This document shows positions 9,783 to 16,596 of a stretch of DNA of 46,727 bases, piece after piece; position 1 is the stretch's first letter; each line of letters begins with the position of its first letter. The DNA comes from Lachnospiraceae bacterium (GTDB lineage: Bacteria > Bacillota > Clostridia > Lachnospirales > Lachnospiraceae), in the NCBI GenBank assembly GCA_015057635.1, contig SVEB01000120.1:1-46727 (forward strand), read 5' to 3'. The position numbers and the translations under genes are program-made. The notes under the pieces were generated by a model, which saw only the letters and a list, made by a program, of their open reading frames with translations, had not been told where the DNA came from and made no database searches.

Positions 9783-10158
9783 ATGAAGAAGCATTATCGT
9801 TTGTACCTGATGACAGCAATACTTTTTGCGGCAGCTTTTTTATTCGGAAGCATGCCAAAACAGACAGGGGCAGCAGAACGTAAGACGTATGATGTAAGCA
9901 AAGGAAATGTAGTATTTAGCAAAAGAATGGTATCAGTATGGGGAAAAGGCAGTTATTGATCGATTTATCACGGATTATAGTTTTGTGGAGGAAACAGAGA
10001 AATATGAGAAAATAGACAATGGATTTACTTATGATCATGATGCGGGGAAAGTGACGGGAAGTGCGATCAATAAGGATCACCTGTACGGAGGCAGTTACGA
10101 AGAAACAGGCAAGGCAACGGACAAGGAGATTCTTGCAATTTCATTTGGAAGATGTTAA
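9783..10158 (+). pseudogene. Secreted protein of unknown function with a +1 frameshift
   Basis: From ATG 9783 (ribosome site GGAAGGAAAGGG) the product starts with a clear signal peptide, MKKHYRLYLMTAILFAAAFL, and a likely cleavage near GAA. The frame stops at 9959. Removing one A from the AAAA run at 9921-9924 joins it to a second frame reading FSKEWYQYGEKAVIDRF and on to TAA at 10158. The restored product is about 125 residues, polar and acidic, with no domain I recognise. The C-terminus may also be damaged, because a third frame continues plausibly after 10145. A slippage-switched gene is possible, but a run of four A is short for that. Confidence 0.65.
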
Positions 10159-10194
10159 AAGCGGTTTCAGACGGCATTACAAAGCTAAAAATAT

Positions 10195-10223
10195 TTGTAA
10201 CATACTGGGAAATATGATACAAT
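10195..10223 (+). promoter_or_regulatory. Putative promoter for the acetyltransferase at 10322
   Basis: TTGTAA, 17 bases, TACAAT, about 100 bp upstream of the start. Confidence 0.55.
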
Positions 10224-10321
10224 TACTTAAATTAAAGATATTTTAATAAGCAAAGAGGCAGAGCGGAAGGAGATATATCAGCTGTTTCAACAAAATACAT
10301 CTTTATGAAAGAAGGGATTTT

Positions 10322-10786
10322 GTGGAAGTCAGAAAGGCAAGTCTGCGAGACGAAAAAGAACTGATTGCATTACGAATTGAGTACCTGGAAGAAGAAAAGC
10401 AAGTAGAAGACAGGATATGCATGCATCTAAAAAGGATGCTTCCTCTTTATTTTTATGAACATTTGAATCGGGATCTATTTATCTATCTGGCTTGTGAGAA
10501 GGAGAAGATTATGGGGGCGGTATTCCTGCAGATTGGATACAGGCCAAACAGTGATTCATTTCCAAACGGAAAGATCGGCACGGTGCTGAATGTTTATGTA
10601 AGAAAAGAGTACCGCAGGAAGAACATTGCGACTAAGATGATGGAATTCATGATACAGGATGCGAAGTCAAGAAAACTAGACTGTCTGGAATTAAAAGCAA
10701 CCCGTATGGGAGAAGAGATGTATCGGAAAATTGGATTTGAAGAAGAAGCAGAACCTTATTTACGAATGAAGTATTTACTGAATTAA
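10322..10786 (+). CDS. GNAT-family N-acetyltransferase
   Basis: A 154-residue single-domain acetyltransferase starting at GTG 10322, with AAGAAGGG upstream. The family core is visible: an N-terminal substrate helix pair, the strand GTVLNVYVRKEYRRKNIATKM (about residues 88-108) with the acetyl-CoA pyrophosphate-binding RRKNIA loop, and the late motif MYRKIGFEEEAEPYLRM. It transfers an acetyl group from acetyl-CoA to an amine whose identity cannot be inferred. It is the first of five GNAT genes within 6.3 kb on the same strand. Confidence 0.9.
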   Translation: MEVRKASLRDEKELIALRIEYLEEEKQVEDRICMHLKRMLPLYFYEHLNRDLFIYLACEKEKIMGAVFLQIGYRPNSDSFPNGKIGTVLNVYVRKEYRRKNIATKMMEFMIQDAKSRKLDCLELKATRMGEEMYRKIGFEEEAEPYLRMKYLLN

Positions 10787-10797
10787 AGTCTTAATAA

Positions 10798-10957
10798 CTT
10801 AAGCTTTGCAGTTTGTTTTGGGCCGGAAGCCTGCTGAATCAGCAAGCGGATTCGCTTGTCATGAATTAGACATTCTCATAGGCACAAAGCCAGATCCTAT
10901 GAACGCAATACCTGAAAGCACCAGTGGGAGAGTCAAAAACCAACTGTGAAGTTTAAG
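10798..10957 (+). ncRNA. Candidate structured RNA of unknown class
   Basis: A 160-base element with a long closing stem: 10798-10819 pairs with 10936-10957 over almost all of 22 positions, with two or three G-U pairs and few mismatches. Inside are perfect short helices: TGCTG/CAGCA (10832-10844), CAAGCG/CGCTTG (10843-10858, GATT loop, sharing its first bases with the previous helix) and TCATAGG/CCTATGA (10876-10902). A possible longer helix joins 10869-10877 to 10926-10934. There is no open frame. It ends 36 bases before the pentapeptide-repeat gene, in the position of a 5' leader element. I could not match it to any riboswitch, RNase P, 6S or SRP consensus I know. It could also be a transposon-derived RNA such as an orphan IS605-type end. 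Strand assumed from the neighbouring genes. Confidence 0.55.
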
Positions 10958-10993
10958 CAAATAATAAAATAGAATTAACAGGGGTTTGTTTAT

Positions 10994-11602
10994 ATGAATA
11001 CATTAGAAGAAAGAATTATGGAGACAATCGAGCAGGAGGTCGTATTGGAAGCGGCTGAATTTACAGAGGAGTATCTGGAGAGCCTGCGTTGTGAAAAAGC
11101 AGAGTTTGAAGGCGTGAAGTTTAGAAACTGTCGGTTTGAGAATTGTGATTTTTCAAAAGCCTCTTTTATAAAATGTGAGTTTGATAACTGTGACTTTTCC
11201 AATTGTGCGTTTAAAGAGTCTTATTGGAAAGAGACAACGATTGGAAATTGCAAGGCACAGGGATCTGTCTTTGCCAATGCGATATTCCGCAATTGCAAAG
11301 CTACACAGTCAAACTTTGATTATTCCAATTTCAATCATGTGCTTTTTGAGAGTGTGACAATGACGGAGACATCTTTTGTCAGTGCATTTTTATCGGAGAT
11401 GAAGATGAAGAAGGTGATATTCGAGCAGAATAAATTCGATTCTACCGATTTCTTTAAGACACCATTAAAGGGAGTTGATTTCTCCAGCTGTGAACTGCAG
11501 GGAATTTTGCTGTCAGACGATTTCAGGGAAGTCAAAGGGGCAAAGTTTAATGCGCTGCAGGCTGTTGAAATCGCAAAGTTGCTGGGCGTTGTCATTGTAT
11601 AA
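10994..11602 (+). CDS. Pentapeptide-repeat protein (Qnr/McbG-like fold)
   Basis: 202 residues. From about residue 30 to 185 the chain runs in A(D/N)LXX-type pentads with Phe at the centre, such as FRNCRFENCDFSKASF and FDNCDFSNCAF. This is the right-handed quadrilateral beta-helix of pentapeptide-repeat proteins. The end, LQAVEIAKLLGVVIV, resembles the C-terminal dimerisation tail seen in Qnr-type DNA-mimic proteins that protect gyrase. Many such chromosomal proteins have no proven function, so gyrase protection is inference. The ATG at 10994 has a weak AGGGG ribosome site. It lies 12 bp before the HAD gene and is probably co-transcribed. Confidence 0.85.
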   Translation: MNTLEERIMETIEQEVVLEAAEFTEEYLESLRCEKAEFEGVKFRNCRFENCDFSKASFIKCEFDNCDFSNCAFKESYWKETTIGNCKAQGSVFANAIFRNCKATQSNFDYSNFNHVLFESVTMTETSFVSAFLSEMKMKKVIFEQNKFDSTDFFKTPLKGVDFSSCELQGILLSDDFREVKGAKFNALQAVEIAKLLGVVIV

Positions 11603-11614
11603 AGGGGAAAGAGT

Positions 11615-12295
11615 ATGAAAACGTATGACGCAGTTAGTTTTGATTTATTTCAGACACTTGTAGATGTGAATCAAAGAATACCGCAGATTTGGAAGCATAT
11701 TTTAAAAGAAGATTATACCGAGAAGAAAGCATATGAGGGAGCTACGGCAGTGGTGTCAAGCTTTCCTGACGCGTATAAGCAGGCAGTTGGAGAACGGTTT
11801 CTTAATATGGAGGAAGTGTATCGTATCTGTGCTGCACAGGCAGCAGAAAAGCTGTCTCTTCATACATCGGCAGAACAGATGGCGTATGCGATTATGTACG
11901 AACATGGATTTTCTCCCTTTTTTGAAGAAGTTTTAGAAGTATTACAGGAAGTGAAACAAAAGCTTCCTGTTTTTATCTGTTCGGATGCAAGCCATCTGAT
12001 GGCGGACCCTATTGTGGAGCAGTTAGATTTATCCGGCGTATACATATCCGATGATCTTATGTATTACAAAGGGGATGAGAAAGGCCGTTTTTTCGAAACG
12101 GTATTATTGGAAACAAAGATTGATCGAAAGAAGATACTTCATATCGGGGATAGTATGGCAGATATCGAAGGAGCAAAGAGAAGCGGCATGGATGCCTGTT
12201 TGATTCATCGTTCAAAGAATCGGGTGGTTTGTACTGTAAAACCGGATTATCAGATTACAAACATGCATGAGTTACTTTCCATTCTCAAAAATTAG
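11615..12295 (+). CDS. HAD-superfamily hydrolase (subfamily IA)
   Basis: A 226-residue cytosolic phosphatase-type protein. Motif I is FDLFQTL (nucleophile Asp10; the usual FDLFGTL with Gln for Gly). The helical cap spans about residues 18-95. Motif II is ICSDAS and motif IV is HIGDSMADIEGAKRSGM, with the acidic pair for Mg. The general acid position of motif I (second Asp, x+2) reads Phe-Gln in the usual alignment, which makes the exact reaction uncertain; many FDLFGTL proteins have this arrangement. Ribosome site AAAGGGG; it follows the pentapeptide gene closely. The substrate is unknown, probably a small phosphate ester. Confidence 0.85.
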   Translation: MKTYDAVSFDLFQTLVDVNQRIPQIWKHILKEDYTEKKAYEGATAVVSSFPDAYKQAVGERFLNMEEVYRICAAQAAEKLSLHTSAEQMAYAIMYEHGFSPFFEEVLEVLQEVKQKLPVFICSDASHLMADPIVEQLDLSGVYISDDLMYYKGDEKGRFFETVLLETKIDRKKILHIGDSMADIEGAKRSGMDACLIHRSKNRVVCTVKPDYQITNMHELLSILKN

Positions 12296-12312
12296 AGAGG
12301 AGCAGAAAAAAC

Positions 12313-12858
12313 ATGATAAATCAACCTAACGTAGAAGTACGGGAAACAAAAGAAGAGAATCTGGAGCAGATTCAGGCACTATGGAATGATGGGGATGTGA
12401 TGAAGTTTGTAGGATTCCCGGATGGTCTTAAGGAAACAAGAGAAGGCATGGAAAAATGGTATTCCTCGATAAAAAAAAGCAGGCCGCGATGCAATCATTA
12501 TTCGGTCTTTGCAGATGGGATTGGGTATTGTGGCGAGACATTCTATTGTATTGATGAGGAGCATGAAAATCATGCTTCCTTAGATATTAAGCTGTTTTCA
12601 AAAGCAAGAGGAAAAGGAATTGCCGTGGCAGCCCTATCCTATGCGATTGAGCAGGCATTTTTAAATGGGGCTAAAGCAGTGTGGGTAGATCCGAATCCGG
12701 CAAATGAAAAGGCGTTGGCATTATATAATCGGCTGGGATTCATAAGGAAGGAAATGCCGGATTACCTAAAAGAAGAGGATATGGATTTCTGCCCGGTATA
12801 TATGGAATTAGCAAAAGAACAGTGGAAAACTATTATAAAGGAGAAAAAGAAATCATGA
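12313..12858 (+). CDS. GNAT-family N-acetyltransferase
   Basis: 181 residues with the RimJ/RimL-like layout: VRETKEENLEQIQALW at the start, substrate-binding region to about residue 95, then KLFSKARGKGIAVAALSYAI with the acetyl-CoA loop (ARGKGIA) and the final ALYNRLGFIRKE motif. AGAGGAG lies upstream of the ATG. Its TGA overlaps the start of the next GNAT gene as ATGA, so the two are translationally coupled. The acceptor substrate is unknown. Confidence 0.9.
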   Translation: MINQPNVEVRETKEENLEQIQALWNDGDVMKFVGFPDGLKETREGMEKWYSSIKKSRPRCNHYSVFADGIGYCGETFYCIDEEHENHASLDIKLFSKARGKGIAVAALSYAIEQAFLNGAKAVWVDPNPANEKALALYNRLGFIRKEMPDYLKEEDMDFCPVYMELAKEQWKTIIKEKKKS

Positions 12859-13766
12859 TTACAATACGTTCTTTAACAAAAGAAGATTTGAGCTATATTC
12901 AGGATATCGATTTTATGGTATGGCTTTCAATCAGTTACAACAAGGCAGTGATGAAAGAGCAGGCAGTTGCCGCTGTAGATGAAGAGGGCACAGTCTGTGG
13001 AGCTGCTGCTTTTACTCGTTCTGCAACGTGGTATTATTTGGATGGGGAAAAGAAACCCGAATTTGGAACTGTTACAAAGGATTGCGAATACAAACTGGAT
13101 GTTTTATATGGCGTGATGGAGGAACATCCGAAACAGGAGGAAATTCAAAAAGCATTGTTTGACAGCTTAAAGAAAAAACTCAGCGAATTAAAACAAGTAC
13201 ACCCTGGACAGAAGTTATCCATACGGTGTTTTGCAGAAGATAACGACCATGATGAAATTGATTTTCTTCTTAGAAATGGGTTCATTGTAAAGGGAATGAT
13301 GCCAGTTCTTTCTTATGATCTGACAGGGGATATTGCAATACCAAAGATTCCGGAAAATATCAGAATTGGTCTCCATTCTTTTAAGGAAGACGGCATGGAT
13401 CAATATCTAAAAGCAAATGCGGCAGGATTTATTGCACAGGATAGTGAGGATGAGATGAGATTTCGTCTTGGTGGTGAAACAACAGCAGTAATATGCGCCT
13501 ATGATAAAGATGAGGTAGTATCTTCAGTTACCGTATGGGAGATTGGAAATGGAAGAAGTGCCACGGAGAATATATTCACGGTTCCGGACTATCAAAGAAA
13601 GGGAATCGGAACTGCAGTGGTTTTATCTGCGTTGAAATTATTAAAGGACAGGGGAGAAAGGGAAGCAACGCTGTCGGTAGTAGGCGATAATAAGAATGCA
13701 ATTGCTTTTTATGAAGGCTTGGGATATCACTACAAATATGGACTGTTGGAAATGTGTTTTGAATAA
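12855..13766 (+). CDS. Tandem-domain GNAT acetyltransferase
   Basis: 303 residues from ATG 12855, chosen for the ATGA overlap with the preceding gene over an in-frame upstream start at 12822. The C-terminal domain (about residues 165-303) is a good GNAT: NIFTVPDYQRKGIGTAVVLS holds the RKGIG acetyl-CoA loop, and AIAFYEGLGYHYKYG is the last motif. The N-terminal half (residues 1-150) has GNAT-like secondary structure (ITIRSLTKEDLSYIQDID at its start) but no good acetyl-CoA loop, as in other tandem GNATs where one copy is inactive. The substrate is unknown. Confidence 0.88.
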   Translation: MITIRSLTKEDLSYIQDIDFMVWLSISYNKAVMKEQAVAAVDEEGTVCGAAAFTRSATWYYLDGEKKPEFGTVTKDCEYKLDVLYGVMEEHPKQEEIQKALFDSLKKKLSELKQVHPGQKLSIRCFAEDNDHDEIDFLLRNGFIVKGMMPVLSYDLTGDIAIPKIPENIRIGLHSFKEDGMDQYLKANAAGFIAQDSEDEMRFRLGGETTAVICAYDKDEVVSSVTVWEIGNGRSATENIFTVPDYQRKGIGTAVVLSALKLLKDRGEREATLSVVGDNKNAIAFYEGLGYHYKYGLLEMCFE

Positions 13767-13859
13767 AAGCATATCCCTTGATATGCGAAGCTGCCTTTAA
13801 TGTGAGAAATGAGACGTCTGCTTTGAAAAGGAAAGTCGTGTGTAAAAGATGAGGTGGTT

Positions 13860-14858
13860 ATGAGGACAGAGAACGAACTGAAACGATTATTAAATGACCG
13901 ATATGGAATGGAATTAAAAGAAGCGATTAAGTCACAGATCGGGGCTGGATTGGATACTTACTTTATAACATGCGATAGCGGAAAATATGTTATAAAGTTT
14001 CCGAGTATAAGTTCCATGAATAATCCTGAGACAGAGCCACCACTATGCGAGTTTTTAAGGAAAAAGGGAATTCATGTGTCCGAATTTATCCGAAATAAAG
14101 AAGGTGAATTTTTATCACAGGATACCACAGGACGTATGTTTCATCTGCAGCGGTTTGTAGAAGGAAAGGTATATGAATTAAATACTGCACCGGAATGGGT
14201 GATGCGAGAATCTGCAAGTACGTTAGGTAAGATCCACACGGCACTGATGGAATATCACGGCCTTCCGGAAGGGATTGGACAAAATTTTTTTCACTTTATG
14301 ACGCCGGAACGGGCACAAAAGTCCTATATGGCCACATTAGAAAAGGCAAGACAGAAAAAGGATGCGAAAATAGAGGAAGATTTAATATATCGTCTTCAAT
14401 TTCTAAAGCATTTTCCGGAACAGCATTTTGACTTGAATCAGCTAAGCATGCGAAGCACCCATGGAGATTATTTTATCAGTCAGCTGATCTGCGGTGAGAA
14501 CAGTATTCATGCGGTGATTGACTGGACGATGGCATGCATGCACCCGGCGGTATGGGAAATCATCCGCTCCTTTGTCTATGGAGATTCGGATTGCAGGAAT
14601 GGTGAAATTGTGATTCCAAAGTTCATAGCTTATGTGAAGGAGTATCTAAAGTATGCAACCCTTACGCATTATGACTTGATTACAATGCCAAGGCTGTTTT
14701 GTTATCAGATTGCGGTATGTGATTACTATAATCAGTATTACGAGTCTGTGGCAGATAATCGGGAGATTTATCTTGGACAGGCTGTATTTTCAACAAAGCT
14801 GATGCGATGGTTTGAAGCACATATGGAAGAGCTTGTGGAGGAAATGAAGAAGCTCTAG
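13860..14858 (+). CDS. Aminoglycoside phosphotransferase (APH)-like kinase
   Basis: 332 residues with the APH/choline-kinase fold. The start is ATG 13860, with GAGGTGG 6 bases upstream; GTG 13854 lies inside that ribosome site. The N-lobe has YVIKFPS with the ATP-contacting Lys. The catalytic loop reads STHGDYFISQLI (His-Gly-Asp present; the usual Asn five residues after Asp is Gln). The metal-binding motif is AVIDWTMA, with Asp present and Trp for Phe. The protein likely phosphorylates a small alcohol. Members of this broad family include antibiotic kinases, homoserine kinases and fructosamine kinases, so resistance should not be assumed. A short hairpin (13769-13786) lies between this gene and the GNAT before it. 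Confidence 0.85.
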   Translation: MRTENELKRLLNDRYGMELKEAIKSQIGAGLDTYFITCDSGKYVIKFPSISSMNNPETEPPLCEFLRKKGIHVSEFIRNKEGEFLSQDTTGRMFHLQRFVEGKVYELNTAPEWVMRESASTLGKIHTALMEYHGLPEGIGQNFFHFMTPERAQKSYMATLEKARQKKDAKIEEDLIYRLQFLKHFPEQHFDLNQLSMRSTHGDYFISQLICGENSIHAVIDWTMACMHPAVWEIIRSFVYGDSDCRNGEIVIPKFIAYVKEYLKYATLTHYDLITMPRLFCYQIAVCDYYNQYYESVADNREIYLGQAVFSTKLMRWFEAHMEELVEEMKKL

Positions 14859-15014
14859 CAGAAAATAAAGAAATTTTACTAAGAAATGAAAAGACTTTAG
14901 AAGAAAACAAAGAAGCGGAGGCAAGAATAGGAATAGGAATAGAAGTGGGAATATAAATAGGAATAGAAGCGGAAACAGGAGCAGAAACAGAAATAAAAAC
15001 AGGGGGAAAGACAA
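14859..15014 (+). repeat. Purine-rich low-complexity spacer
   Basis: About 85-90% A+G on the plus strand, with recurring GGAATAG and AGAAAC-type words. It ends in AGGGGGAAAG, the ribosome site for the next gene. No coding potential was recognised. Confidence 0.7.
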
Positions 15015-16076
15015 ATGGTAATCGTAATTGGAGGGGCTAGCTGCAGCGGCAAGACGACGATGGCACAAAGGTTATTGGAGAAGTACCAGATTCCGTATCT
15101 CTCTATTGATCATATTAAGATGGGGATTATCCGCTCCAATCCCGCTTGTGGATTTCGGGCAGAAGATTCGGAGGATAAGGTAACAAGCTATATGTGGCCG
15201 ATTGTTCGTGAAATTATAAAGACCAATATTGAAAATGATCAGAATATCATAATTGAGGGCTGTTACCTGCCAGCCGATCAGGTTTGTGGATTTGAGGAAG
15301 AGTATCAGAAGTTTATTATTCCATTTTATATTGGATTTTCAGATTCGTATATTGAGCAGCATCTGGATGACGGGATAATCGGACACCGAAGTGAAACAGA
15401 GTATAAGAGCCTGGATGATTACAATATGGATAGGGAGGCAGTCAAAAAGGCAAACCATATTCAAAAGGAGAGATGTAAAAGATATAATCAGGCATTCTTT
15501 GAAATCGATACAGATTACAACAAAGATTTAGAGAAGGCATATGAATGGCTGGATGGTGAGATTCGTGAAAAAAAAGCACTTTCCTATAATGGAAAGCAGG
15601 AGTATGAGATACGACCTATCATGCCAGAAGAATATGGCGTATTAGAAGACTTTTTATATGAGGCCATTTTTCAAAGAGAAGGAGAAGAAAAGCTTCCGAG
15701 AGATATCGTAAAGAATCCGGAGTTAAGGGTATATACGGATGATTTCGGTAAGAAGACGGACTGCGGTCTGGTGGCGGTGGCAGATGGGCATATTATCGGT
15801 GCGGTTTGGACAAGAATCATTGCTGGATACGGTTCTGTAGATGATCAGACACCGGAGTTTGCAATTTCCCTCTATCCGAAATATCGTGGCAAGGGCATTG
15901 GAACTGCACTGATGAAAAAGATGGTTGAAATACTGAAAGAGAAGGGATATGAAAAGGCATCCCTTGCTGTGCAAAAAGACAATTATGCACTTCGAATGTA
16001 TCAGAAGGTGGGATTTCAGACAATTAGAGACACGGATGAGGAATATATTATGATTTGTCAGCTGAATGAAAAATAG
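15015..16076 (+). CDS. P-loop kinase fused to a GNAT acetyltransferase
   Basis: 353 residues in two domains. Residues 1-180 form a small P-loop kinase: the Walker A GGASCSGKTT (residues 6-15), then PYLSIDHIKMGIIRSNP with the DH pair typical of adenylate/2-phosphoglycerate-kinase and zeta-toxin-like enzymes, and IIIEGCYLP as strand 3. Residues 190-353 form a GNAT domain with SLYPKYRGKGIGTALMKKM (acetyl-CoA loop RGKGIG) and ALRMYQKVGFQTIRD. The fusion implies the two modifications act on the same or related small molecules, which is inference. Ribosome site AGGGGGAAAG. It lies next to further GNAT genes. Confidence 0.88.
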   Translation: MVIVIGGASCSGKTTMAQRLLEKYQIPYLSIDHIKMGIIRSNPACGFRAEDSEDKVTSYMWPIVREIIKTNIENDQNIIIEGCYLPADQVCGFEEEYQKFIIPFYIGFSDSYIEQHLDDGIIGHRSETEYKSLDDYNMDREAVKKANHIQKERCKRYNQAFFEIDTDYNKDLEKAYEWLDGEIREKKALSYNGKQEYEIRPIMPEEYGVLEDFLYEAIFQREGEEKLPRDIVKNPELRVYTDDFGKKTDCGLVAVADGHIIGAVWTRIIAGYGSVDDQTPEFAISLYPKYRGKGIGTALMKKMVEILKEKGYEKASLAVQKDNYALRMYQKVGFQTIRDTDEEYIMICQLNEK

Positions 16077-16094
16077 CAGAAAGGCGGGCATGTT

Positions 16095-16544
16095 ATGGAG
16101 ATTCGGGAAGTGACAAAGAAAGAGCGTTCACAGGCTTTTGAGCTTGCATGGACAGTTTTTCAGAAGTTTGAGGCACCGGAATATAGTGAGGAGGGAATTG
16201 AAACATTTCGAAAGTGCCTGAAAGATCCGGCATTTGTGGATCAGATGAAGGTCTATGGAGCATTTTTAGAAAAGGAACTGGCAGGGGTATTGGCAACAAG
16301 AAAGGAAGGAAATCATATCGCCTTGTTTTTTGTTAAGGAACAGTACCATAGGCAGGGAATCGAAAGAAAATTATTTGAAAAGGCATGCGAGGATAATAAG
16401 ACCGGAAAGCTTACAGTAAATGCAGCACCTTATGCGGTGGAAGTATATCATCATCTTGGATTTCGTGATCTGGACGTGGAGCAGTTAGAGGATGGCATCC
16501 GATATACGCCCATGGCATATGAGTACATAAAAAATGGGGAATAG
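16095..16544 (+). CDS. GNAT-family N-acetyltransferase
   Basis: 149 residues. Starts MEIREVTKKERSQAFELAW. The acetyl-CoA site is FVKEQYHRQGIERKLFEKA, with RQGIER replacing the usual RGKGIG, and the last motif is AVEVYHHLGFRDLD. It follows the kinase-GNAT fusion by 18 bp and is probably co-transcribed. The substrate is unknown. Confidence 0.88.
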   Translation: MEIREVTKKERSQAFELAWTVFQKFEAPEYSEEGIETFRKCLKDPAFVDQMKVYGAFLEKELAGVLATRKEGNHIALFFVKEQYHRQGIERKLFEKACEDNKTGKLTVNAAPYAVEVYHHLGFRDLDVEQLEDGIRYTPMAYEYIKNGE

Positions 16545-16596
16545 GAGAATGGAAAAACAGGGATACTAGATAATTATGAGCAGGGAGGTGGCAGAA

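Noticed and set aside
10061..10246. 61-codon frame overlapping the frameshifted secreted protein
   Set aside because: Its first part is an off-frame reading of the pseudogene. The last part might be the true third-frame end of that pseudogene, but this cannot be settled here.
10797..10960. Structured RNA as a known c-di-GMP, SAM, cobalamin or THF riboswitch
   Set aside because: None of the conserved core strings of those classes is present in the right order.
15723..16091. Minus-strand 122-codon frame under the GNAT half of the fusion
   Set aside because: Shadow frame of a confident GNAT domain.
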